Shown one piece after another: positions 1 to 6,168 of a stretch of 8,245 bases of DNA. The position numbers and the translations under genes were made by a program. Positions within the stretch are counted from its first letter, which is position 1, and each line of letters opens with the position of its first letter. The stretch comes from JAVBQF01 sp031549195 (GTDB taxonomy: Bacteria > Bacillota_I > Bacilli_A > RF39 > UBA660): assembly GCA_031549195.1 (NCBI GenBank), contig JAVBQF010000012.1, positions 1 through 8,245 on the forward strand. Reading direction: 5' to 3'. Below the pieces are notes generated by a model that was not told the origin of the DNA, did no database searches, and worked only from the letters and a program-made list of their open reading frames with translations.

Positions 1-3000
1 TATATCAGCCGTCAGGTAGTACTCAGAATACTTCGCTAGATAGTGTAACACCAGTAGAAGAGAGTTCATCAGCACTTGACCAAAAGAATACATTAGATGG
101 AACTGGTGCGACAACAGGAGAAATAGTACCAAGTAAAGGATCACAAGCGACTAGTTCTAACACTCAAGGAGACTCTTTGACTAATGCTGGTAATGTGAAT
201 TTAAATGGTGGCGGAGCTGCAGGATCTTCATCGATGGGGACAGGATCTAATGGCACATCCCAAACAGGCGGAGGCAATAAGCCAGCATCAACTGGTGGAA
301 CTTCTGTGAGTGGTAGTTTTGGTGGAACAAGCTCAACGGGTGGTGCATCAACTGCTACCTCTGGAGGATCAGTATCAAATGGTGGATCGACTGGAACAAG
401 TGAAGGGACAAAGGGCAAAACTGCTGTAGGGGGTAATACGAACTCTTCTGTATCATCTAATATAGGACCAGCTGTTGGAGTAACAACTAGCTTTAATGCA
501 AATACATTACAAAATACAAGTCAACCTACACTTGATGCAATAGAAAATGCAAATGTTGATATAGAAAAAGTAGTTGGTGGAGTAATAATAAAGGGTGAGA
601 CATTAGAACAAATAAAAGTATTTTCAGATAAATATATTGTGGTATCATCAAATTTAAATGAAAATACAAAAGAATTAAAACTAACATATAAAGAGTTAGA
701 AAATTTGATAGGAATAATTGAAGTAAACTTATCAGAGTTAGATTTACTAAGCGAGGGTAAAAAAGATTTCACGGAGATGCAAAATTTTATATTAAGTTTA
801 TTTGAAAAAAAATCAACTGGTGAATTTGATCAGCTTTTATCTGAAACAAAGCAGCAGGAAATTCAGTTTCAAGAATTTTATAATAATACTAAAGACAAGT
901 TTGATCAGGAATATGGATTTTATTCAACAGTAACTATAAGTGGGGATTTATTAGAGTTATATCTCTCAGGTATAATAGGTGATAAATATCAATTTACAAG
1001 CAACGAAGATGGTAGTATAACAATACAAGATGGATATAGTGCACTAGAATCACTATTTCGCCTGTATGGTGGACCTGATAAGATTGATGAATATTATAAT
1101 GAAAATGAATTAGCTTTAAATGATTATTATGAAGAATATGGGGAAGGTCCGTATGATTCAATATCGCAAGAGGCAATTAATAATTTAGAATCAACAAATA
1201 AAGCACTAGAAGTATTAATGAAATCAAAAAATATATTAGAACCTAAATTAATTGCGGAACAAGAATTATCGTATATACAAATGGCTTTATATGATCTTAA
1301 ACAAGCTGGTCCATTATCTGTTTATGAAAGTGTAAAAGAATTAAGTGATTACAGTAAATACAGTGATGTAGATTATAAATTCTATTTTAGTGAAGAACAA
1401 GTAAAATTTATGGATAAAGAAGAGGTATCAATATATGCTTATTTATACGATACTTATGGGAAAGGAGCTGCATCTAATTATTTAGTAGCACTACAAGATT
1501 CTTTGAATCAAAGAGAGGGTGCATTTATAGCACAAAGTCAATTAAATGATTTGATTAACAGCGGAGATGTAGGAATTATATTGAAGAGTTTTGGCAGCGG
1601 TACAGTTGATGGATTGATAAATTTTAAAGATGGAATAGCAAATCTATTCAATCCTGATGGAGTCAGATCTGTTCAAGAATATAAGCAAATGTTTTTATTA
1701 CAAGCACTAACAGCCAAAATGCCTACGCTTGAAGACATTTTGGGAAAAAATGGTGGAGATATAAATGATGCTAGACTAGAGTATAATGCAGCAATCCAAG
1801 AATTAGAAAACCAATTTGGAAAAGAAAATGTAGCAAGATTATGTGAAATATCTTCGTTTGTGAGAACGGCTGCTGGATATAGTTATAAGTTTGGAACATC
1901 ACTTGGGAACATGTTACCATCGATGGTTGTAAGTTTTATACCAGTTGTAGGACAACCCTTAGGCTTAACATTAATGGGGCTTTCTTCGGCTGGAAATGCA
2001 GTAGAGTCCTCTTATCAAAGGGGGGTTAAAGGATCTAAAGCTTATTTATATGGGGCACTTATGGGGATATCAGAAGTAAGTATGGAATACCTATTAGGTG
2101 GTATACCGGGATTATCGAAATCTAGTGGATTCACATTACGAGCGATGTTTGGTGAGGGATTAGAGGAGGCTGTACAAAGCTTTGTAGAAGCGGGAGCTAA
2201 TTATGCCTTCTTTGGTGATAAAATTAACTTAGAAGAATTAGGACCGGAGGCGTTAGAATCATTTGCAATGGGATTCTTTATGTCAATGTTCTTAAATGGT
2301 ACTGGTTCAGTACTAGGTTCAGGAATAAATACTGTGAAAGGATCTAAAACTATAGATATAAAGTCTTTTGTAGATTTTACTTCTGATAATAAAATAGAAA
2401 AAGTATATTTTAAAGAATTAGGAAAATATTTGTTAGCATATGACTGTATTTCAAAAGGAAATTATGAAAAGGCACTTAAGACAATATCTCATTTAGAGGA
2501 GATAAACCCAAGTCTTCAATTGTTGACAATGATGGATCCAACGGCAATTTCCAAACTACCTTTAGAATTTCAACAAGAATTTAATGAACAATATAATAAA
2601 CTAATGGCTGACCAATTTATTTTTAATGGTGGAGATTACCTAAGTGCAGGTATGTGGGAAATTAAAACTGGAGATATGTCTAAGGGATTAAATACACTCT
2701 TTTTTGGAGGAGAAGTTGATGCAGCATGCAATTTAATTAACAGCCTGGATTCGACGCAATTTGATAACCTAGATTTGCCTGTGCAATTAAAATTTATTGA
2801 GGCAGAAACTAAAAAGTTTGCTGTAATAAATGCGTTTACAATTGCTGAAGAATGGACTGCTTCTGGTAAATATGATCATGTTGTGTTGCTTGCAGAGCAT
2901 GCTGGTGATGCCGAATGTAGCGCAAAAGTACTGAGCTTTTTAAATCCGGAAATGGTTGATAAGTTAAGTCCAAATACTAAGGTTTTATATGAGACACTAA

Positions 3001-4733
3001 TGGATGACAATTTAAAAGACCTAGGGGAAGTTGTGCAAATGGCCCAAAATTTTGCAAACCGTAGGGAATACGTTGCTGCAGCAAATTATCTTTTTGACAA
3101 ACACATGATAAATGAAGCCTGTAGTTTAATAAGCACTTTTGATGCGGATATTTTAAATTCTTTGCCGGATTCCTTAAAAGAGCAATACTTCTATAATCAG
3201 TTTAATATATTATTGCAGGCAGGGAATATTGATGGTGCAAAAGATATAGCAAGTGCTCATATAAACACATATGAACAATTTGATTCATACTTAACTAAAC
3301 TGTATTTAGATGGTGGATTAAAGTACTATATGAATGAAATTGCGGATTGCTTTGGAATTAATAGAAGCCAATTTTTGCTTAGTGCTCAACATATAAGTGA
3401 GCTTGTTCCAAAATTGAAAGGTAATTTCGATATTAACTCAATAAAAGTGGAATTAGCACAAAAAGGAATTAATGTTGATGATATGAAGATAGCAAGAGCA
3501 GGGCTGATTTGCAAACTAATGGCAGCAAATATTGACATTGGAATTTCAGATTCATATAGTGATTTTTCAAAATCATTATTCAATAAAATAATGTCACTTG
3601 GATATGGTAGTAAAACACCAATTATTATGGATTTTTTTATAAAATCAATGCAAAAAGGTAACTCAAGGTTTGTTTTGTATAAGGAAGTGGCAAAGTTAAG
3701 CGATAATTCGTTACTTTCAAAAGGATTGATAAGAGCTTTAAATTTAAATGTGGAACAGTTACTTGGGCTTGGTACTGATTTGTTTTTTGAAGGTAAGGTA
3801 GAGGCTGCTAATTTTATAAATAGAGAAGTATTAAATATACCTGAATATGAAAATACGGAAAGTATTATTATAAATAAAAGTAGAGTAAATTTGTATAATC
3901 AAATATTTGACCAAACGAATACTTCATTTGGAGTTAATCAGGGCGTTTTTACTTCTGGTGTTTCTGAGTATAAATATGTAGCAGATTATATTAAACAAAA
4001 ATATAACTTATCTGAGGCTACGGTTGTCAAGGCACTTCAACAAATGGATAGCATTGGTGTTTGTAGTTATGCATCTGTAGTAAATATGATTTTTCAACAT
4101 TATATAGCTCCTAATGGTAGTTTCTTAGCTGCTGATTTCAAAACTGATTTTGGTTTTAATATGATGATAAGAGGAAAAGATGGTACTTACAAAATGAATT
4201 TTCCCCAAATGTTAGCAGATTTATTTATAAGTACTAATTTAGAGCGTTGTTTTGATAATAATGGAAAATTTATTGGAGTCAAAAATCAAGAATATGCAGT
4301 ACTAATATCTGGTATTAATATGAAAGTTGTTTTGGACTATTTAGCATCACATAACGTAACTGCAAAAGCTAAGTGTCATAGTATATTTTCTACAGAAAGT
4401 ATTAAGAATGTTGAAAATCCACAGGCAATTTTAAATATTATTGCGGATAAAATCCAAAAAGGAATACCATTAAATCTGTCAGTATATGCTACTCCCACAA
4501 AGGGCTATACTCTAATTAATGCAACAGATGGGGCGATACATAGCTCAGGGAAGGCAAACCCTCGAACGGGAGAATGGAAAGGTCATGCAATGACTATTAC
4601 TGGAGTAACTACAGATGGTAGGATAATTGTTGACTCTTGGGGGAAAAAATATTACTACAATTTAATACAAAATATAGGTTCAGCATTTCAAATATCTGCC
4701 CTGACAATTTGGAAGAATGGACAAGGGAGGTAA
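1..4733 (+). CDS. Large modular secreted protein with C-terminal papain-like cysteine peptidase domain, candidate type VII secretion toxin (5' partial)
   Basis: The frame is open from the left edge (first whole codon at 3), while both other forward frames stop within 40 bases, so the gene starts outside the window. At least 1576 residues are visible. Order: Ser/Gly/Thr-rich linker (1 to about 155); charged, probably helical region (about 160-630); hydrophobic Gly-rich module (about 630-780); degenerate helical repeats (about 841-1106); C-terminal domain (about 1300-1576). The last has a papain-like layout: Cys1354 in GVCSYAS at a helix start, His1528 in GHAMTITGV, and Asp1544 in IIVDSWG, as in peptidases with a Cys-His-Asn/Asp triad. 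A repetitive linker, membrane-like centre and C-terminal enzyme fit a polymorphic toxin, and the DUF4176 genes downstream suggest type VII export; both are inference. No LXG or WXG100 domain can be seen because the N-terminus is missing. A phage-related or cell-surface protease is the main alternative. TTG at 177 is read as an internal Leu codon. Confidence 0.85.
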   Translation, partial: YQPSGSTQNTSLDSVTPVEESSSALDQKNTLDGTGATTGEIVPSKGSQATSSNTQGDSLTNAGNVNLNGGGAAGSSSMGTGSNGTSQTGGGNKPASTGGTSVSGSFGGTSSTGGASTATSGGSVSNGGSTGTSEGTKGKTAVGGNTNSSVSSNIGPAVGVTTSFNANTLQNTSQPTLDAIENANVDIEKVVGGVIIKGETLEQIKVFSDKYIVVSSNLNENTKELKLTYKELENLIGIIEVNLSELDLLSEGKKDFTEMQNFILSLFEKKSTGEFDQLLSETKQQEIQFQEFYNNTKDKFDQEYGFYSTVTISGDLLELYLSGIIGDKYQFTSNEDGSITIQDGYSALESLFRLYGGPDKIDEYYNENELALNDYYEEYGEGPYDSISQEAINNLESTNKALEVLMKSKNILEPKLIAEQELSYIQMALYDLKQAGPLSVYESVKELSDYSKYSDVDYKFYFSEEQVKFMDKEEVSIYAYLYDTYGKGAASNYLVALQDSLNQREGAFIAQSQLNDLINSGDVGIILKSFGSGTVDGLINFKDGIANLFNPDGVRSVQEYKQMFLLQALTAKMPTLEDILGKNGGDINDARLEYNAAIQELENQFGKENVARLCEISSFVRTAAGYSYKFGTSLGNMLPSMVVSFIPVVGQPLGLTLMGLSSAGNAVESSYQRGVKGSKAYLYGALMGISEVSMEYLLGGIPGLSKSSGFTLRAMFGEGLEEAVQSFVEAGANYAFFGDKINLEELGPEALESFAMGFFMSMFLNGTGSVLGSGINTVKGSKTIDIKSFVDFTSDNKIEKVYFKELGKYLLAYDCISKGNYEKALKTISHLEEINPSLQLLTMMDPTAISKLPLEFQQEFNEQYNKLMADQFIFNGGDYLSAGMWEIKTGDMSKGLNTLFFGGEVDAACNLINSLDSTQFDNLDLPVQLKFIEAETKKFAVINAFTIAEEWTASGKYDHVVLLAEHAGDAECSAKVLSFLNPEMVDKLSPNTKVLYETLMDDNLKDLGEVVQMAQNFANRREYVAAANYLFDKHMINEACSLISTFDADILNSLPDSLKEQYFYNQFNILLQAGNIDGAKDIASAHINTYEQFDSYLTKLYLDGGLKYYMNEIADCFGINRSQFLLSAQHISELVPKLKGNFDINSIKVELAQKGINVDDMKIARAGLICKLMAANIDIGISDSYSDFSKSLFNKIMSLGYGSKTPIIMDFFIKSMQKGNSRFVLYKEVAKLSDNSLLSKGLIRALNLNVEQLLGLGTDLFFEGKVEAANFINREVLNIPEYENTESIIINKSRVNLYNQIFDQTNTSFGVNQGVFTSGVSEYKYVADYIKQKYNLSEATVVKALQQMDSIGVCSYASVVNMIFQHYIAPNGSFLAADFKTDFGFNMMIRGKDGTYKMNFPQMLADLFISTNLERCFDNNGKFIGVKNQEYAVLISGINMKVVLDYLASHNVTAKAKCHSIFSTESIKNVENPQAILNIIADKIQKGIPLNLSVYATPTKGYTLINATDGAIHSSGKANPRTGEWKGHAMTITGVTTDGRIIVDSWGKKYYYNLIQNIGSAFQISALTIWKNGQGR
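3..470 (+). other. Ser/Gly/Thr/Asn low-complexity linker inside the large protein
   Basis: About 155 residues consist almost wholly of Ser, Gly, Thr, Asn, Gln and Ala, with recurring TGG, SGG and GGTS words and no predicted fold. The DNA is visibly richer in G and C than the rest of the gene, with many GGTGGA-type words. Such linkers usually join an N-terminal targeting domain to a secreted body, so another domain is expected to the left of the window. The same composition runs unbroken across position 177, which argues that translation does not start there. Confidence 0.75.
1890..2342 (+). other. Hydrophobic Gly-rich module, possible membrane-interacting segment
   Basis: Residues about 630-780 of the large protein hold the window's longest hydrophobic stretches. 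They run SLGNMLPSMVVSFIPVVG, then LGLTLMGLSSAGNA, YGALMGISEVSMEYLLGGIPG, FGEGLEEAVQSF and FAMGFFMSMFLNGTGSVLGSG. From memory, a similar arrangement (GN..P, AGNA, YGA..G..E, GGI, GEG.EE) recurs in large Bacillota secreted toxins and phage-associated proteins. I cannot name a Pfam entry. Small residues (Gly, Ala, Ser) within hydrophobic helices would suit membrane insertion or translocation of the C-terminal domain, but that role is inference. Confidence 0.5.
2523..3320 (+). repeat. Four degenerate 65-71-residue helical repeats in the large protein
   Basis: Four protein-level units can be aligned by eye. Each starts with a hydrophobic pair, an acidic/Asn-Pro turn and a Leu-rich helix: LTMMDPTAISKLPLEFQQEF, INSLDSTQFDNLDLPVQLKF, LSFLNPEMVDKLSPNTKVLY and ISTFDADILNSLPDSLKEQY. 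The Asp/Asn turn codons lie at 2535, 2748, 2943 and 3141, giving spacings of 71, 65 and 66 residues. Three units end in a similar helix (EVDAACNLI, DAECSAKVL, INEACSLI). The DNA itself is not visibly repeated, so the duplication is old. TPR-like alpha-solenoid structure is likely but not shown. Confidence 0.6.
4725..4730 (+). promoter_or_regulatory. Ribosome binding site fixing the start of the 244-residue gene
   Basis: GGGAGG lies eight bases before the ATG at 4739 and overlaps the last codons of the large gene. It fixes this start over an in-frame ATG at 4637 that would place 32 codons inside the upstream gene, and suggests translational coupling. Confidence 0.75.
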
Positions 4734-4738
4734 ATGAT

Positions 4739-5473
4739 ATGGAATTGAAACAAAAACAAGTAATCTTAGGTGATCGATTAGATTGTGATCTTAATGGCTT
4801 AGATCCTGTTGTTAAGGCTGTTGTCCCTGAAGGAGTAGTAACAGAGAGATATTTGGCACTTGAAAGTTTGTGTCGTGCTTGGATCGAACAGTATATTTCT
4901 GGAAAATTAAGCTTGCCAACAGTGGAAAAACAAATTAGAGAAACTGGTCTGCTATTTGAACCTGTTTCTGAAGTGGAGATGGATTCGTATCAAGCTTATT
5001 CTACTATGGGATTAGATTTTTTCTATTTAAGAAATGATGTGAAAATAGAACGATTAAAAGCAGAATGTTTTCAGAGATTAAGTTCTAGATTTGATAGAGG
5101 AGAATTGGACTTTAATGGCGAAAGTATGCAGTTTGTTCAAGAAAACTTATCAGAGTTAACAAAAGAAAAAGAAGATGATTTGCCAGAATTCATGTGTAGT
5201 TTTGGACCTTTTATAGAAAGTTGTATGGCAAGTAACAATTCTGTTGTATTAGGATTAAGATTTGCAGATTTAAGGGATGATGCAGATTTAGGTGAAGACT
5301 GGATTACAGCGTTTGATACAAGAATAAAAACAATAAGAAGAATCCAATCAACTGTATCTGCATATGGAACTGAGAGATTAGGGTTACCATGTGCGGTTAT
5401 AAATTACAATAACAGTACTGTAGATAAACTTGGGAGTGAACTAGCTCAAAAAGACAGTCCCCAAAAGAGTTAA
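4739..5473 (+). CDS. Unrecognised 244-residue acidic protein, candidate immunity or adaptor partner of the large protein
   Basis: I do not recognise this family. The protein has 244 residues, starts MELKQKQVILGDRL, and is rich in Glu and Asp. It has no signal peptide and no membrane segment, so it is probably cytoplasmic. It looks mostly helical (LESLCRAWIEQYISGK, VKIERLKAECFQRLSSRF, FVQENLSELTKEKEDDL), followed by a more conserved-looking core with FGPFIESCMAS, VVLGLRFADLRDD and WITAFDTRIKTIRRIQSTV, and a polar tail. Six Cys residues are scattered without a metal-site pattern. It starts five bases after the stop of the large gene with a strong ribosome binding site, so the two are surely co-transcribed. 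A gene directly after a toxin-like gene is often its immunity protein; a secretion chaperone or adaptor for the type VII route is equally possible. Neither can be read from the sequence. Confidence 0.85.
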   Translation: MELKQKQVILGDRLDCDLNGLDPVVKAVVPEGVVTERYLALESLCRAWIEQYISGKLSLPTVEKQIRETGLLFEPVSEVEMDSYQAYSTMGLDFFYLRNDVKIERLKAECFQRLSSRFDRGELDFNGESMQFVQENLSELTKEKEDDLPEFMCSFGPFIESCMASNNSVVLGLRFADLRDDADLGEDWITAFDTRIKTIRRIQSTVSAYGTERLGLPCAVINYNNSTVDKLGSELAQKDSPQKS

Positions 5474-5486
5474 TATAGGGGTATAT

Positions 5487-5753
5487 ATGAAAGAAAAATA
5501 TTTACCAATTGGTACAATTGTATTAATTAAAGGATCAGAAAAGAAGATCATGGTTTCTGGTTTTCTTCGTATGCAAGCAAGCAATAAAGATACTATATTT
5601 GATTATTGTGGAATACCATATCCTGAAGGATATAAAGGATCTTTGGAAACTATTCTTTTTAATCATAATCAAATATTGGAAGTATGTCATATTGGATTTA
5701 TAACTGAAGATTATAATATCTATAATAGTAAATTAAAGGCATTTATAAATTAA
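5487..5753 (+). CDS. DUF4176 family protein, type VII secretion-associated (copy 1)
   Basis: This protein of 88 residues matches the DUF4176 pattern as I know it. It opens LPIGTIVLIKGSEKKIMVSG, then has FDYCGIPYPEGY and FNHNQILEVCHIGF. The family is small, soluble and beta-rich, and in Bacillota it repeatedly sits beside LXG effector genes and other type VII secretion genes. Its molecular job is not something I can state with certainty; an accessory or targeting role for effectors is inference. The ATG is preceded by a modest AGGGG at 5477-5481, thirteen bases after the previous stop, so it belongs to the same operon. It is shorter than copy 2, ending soon after the core in a Tyr/Asn/Lys-rich tail. 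Confidence 0.82.
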   Translation: MKEKYLPIGTIVLIKGSEKKIMVSGFLRMQASNKDTIFDYCGIPYPEGYKGSLETILFNHNQILEVCHIGFITEDYNIYNSKLKAFIN

Positions 5754-5765
5754 ATTTAATTCAGT

Positions 5766-5771
5766 GAGGTG
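5766..5771 (+). promoter_or_regulatory. Ribosome binding site deciding the GTG start of the second DUF4176 gene
   Basis: GAGGTG lies six bases before the GTG at 5778. A longer reading from the GTG at 5769 is unlikely because that codon is itself part of this ribosome binding site. Confidence 0.65.
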
Positions 5772-5777
5772 ATAATA

Positions 5778-6104
5778 GTGAATCAAGAACTTTTGCCCCT
5801 TGGGAGTGTAGTTCTGTTGAGTGGTGCTGAAAAGAGATTGGTTGTTTCGGGCTTTTTAGTGACAGAAGCAAAGACTGGTATAAAATATGATTATTGTGGT
5901 TTTTCTTATCCAGAAGGATTTGTAGATAACAAAACAATTGCACTATTTAATCATAACCAAATAGATGATGTATGTTATAAAGGACTAGAAGACGAAGAAG
6001 AGAAAAAATATAAATCATTTGTTAGTCCAGAGGTTATGCTAGCTAATCAGGAAGCTTTGTCACTAGATATAATAAAAAGCTTTGAGGATCAGTTGAAAAA
6101 CTAA
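5778..6104 (+). CDS. DUF4176 family protein, type VII secretion-associated (copy 2)
   Basis: This second DUF4176 protein has 108 residues when started at the GTG at 5778, which is spaced correctly from GAGGTG. It opens MNQELLPLGSVVLLSGAEKR, followed by VVSGFL, YDYCGFSYPEGF and FNHNQIDDVCYKGL. Against copy 1 I count 32 identities over about 66 aligned core positions, so the two are tandem paralogues of some age rather than a fresh duplication. Copy 2 carries an extra charged helical tail of about 35 residues (EDEEEKKYKSFVSPEVMLA and onward) that copy 1 lacks, a possible partner-binding difference. It is the last gene of the cluster, 24 bases after copy 1. No promoter of its own is evident, so it is probably transcribed with the large protein. 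Confidence 0.83.
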   Translation: MNQELLPLGSVVLLSGAEKRLVVSGFLVTEAKTGIKYDYCGFSYPEGFVDNKTIALFNHNQIDDVCYKGLEDEEEKKYKSFVSPEVMLANQEALSLDIIKSFEDQLKN

Positions 6105-6116
6105 TTTTTATAAAAC

Positions 6117-6146
6117 GAATAAAAAATCTCTAATCATATCAATATA
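6117..6146 (+). promoter_or_regulatory. Candidate sigma-G-type (forespore) promoter for sigG
   Basis: GAATA at 6117-6121 and CAATATA at 6140-6146 are separated by 18 bases. Against the B. subtilis sigma-G consensus as I recall it (GHATR, 18 bases, CATWHTA), 11 of 12 positions agree, the miss being the third base of the -10 box. Autoregulation of sigG is established in B. subtilis. The start point would be near 6152-6154, at the ribosome binding site, leaving a leader of only about 16 bases, which is short and lowers confidence. Confidence 0.4.
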
Positions 6147-6167
6147 GATGTGAAAGGAGATTTTTTT
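6121..6167 (+). terminator. Leader hairpin that buries the sigG ribosome binding site; possible terminator of the upstream cluster
   Basis: The outer arms 6121-6130 (six A then TCTC) and 6157-6166 (GAGA then six T) are perfectly complementary over 10 pairs. An inner stem pairs 6135-6140 (CATATC) with 6147-6152 (GATGTG), including one G-U, around the loop AATATA. Between them are a T-G pair, an A-A/A-A mismatch and a T-A pair. The sigG ribosome binding site AAAGGAGA (6153-6160) lies in the 3' arm. Seven T follow the GAGA, so the structure could end upstream transcription, hide the ribosome binding site in read-through mRNA, or both. The AT-rich outer stem makes strong termination uncertain. 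Confidence 0.6.
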
Positions 6168-6168
6168 A

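Noticed and set aside
164..418. Minus-strand Pro/Val-rich open frame
   Set aside because: It is the complement of the Gly/Ser/Thr-rich linker codons; its composition is a mirror artefact and it has no ribosome binding site.
521..1176. Two minus-strand open frames (521-772 and 994-1176) opposite the large gene
   Set aside because: Both are shadows of the + strand coding frame with implausible composition (Ser/Phe-rich and His/Leu/Tyr-rich).
3386..3583. Minus-strand open frame of 65 residues
   Set aside because: It is antisense to the large gene, with no ribosome binding site and no recognisable domain.
177..4733. TTG at 177 as the real start of the large gene
   Set aside because: The frame is open from position 3 with the same Ser/Thr/Gly/Gln-rich composition on both sides of 177, and the other two forward frames stop early, so the gene almost certainly begins outside the window.
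4637..4738. Longer start for the 244-residue protein, overlapping the large gene
   Set aside because: The overlap would cover the conserved end of the peptidase domain in another frame, while the ATG at 4739 has a strong, well-spaced GGGAGG.
5769..5777. Earlier GTG start for the second DUF4176 gene
   Set aside because: That GTG is part of the GAGGTG ribosome binding site that serves the GTG at 5778.
5761..5943. Minus-strand open frame across the second DUF4176 gene
   Set aside because: It lies opposite a recognised gene, its translation is Leu/His/Ser-rich noise, and it has no start signals.
6134..6141. CATATCA as a sigma-G -10 box paired with GAATA at 6117
   Set aside because: The spacer would be only 13 bases; CAATATA at 6140-6146 gives the proper 18 bases with the same -35.
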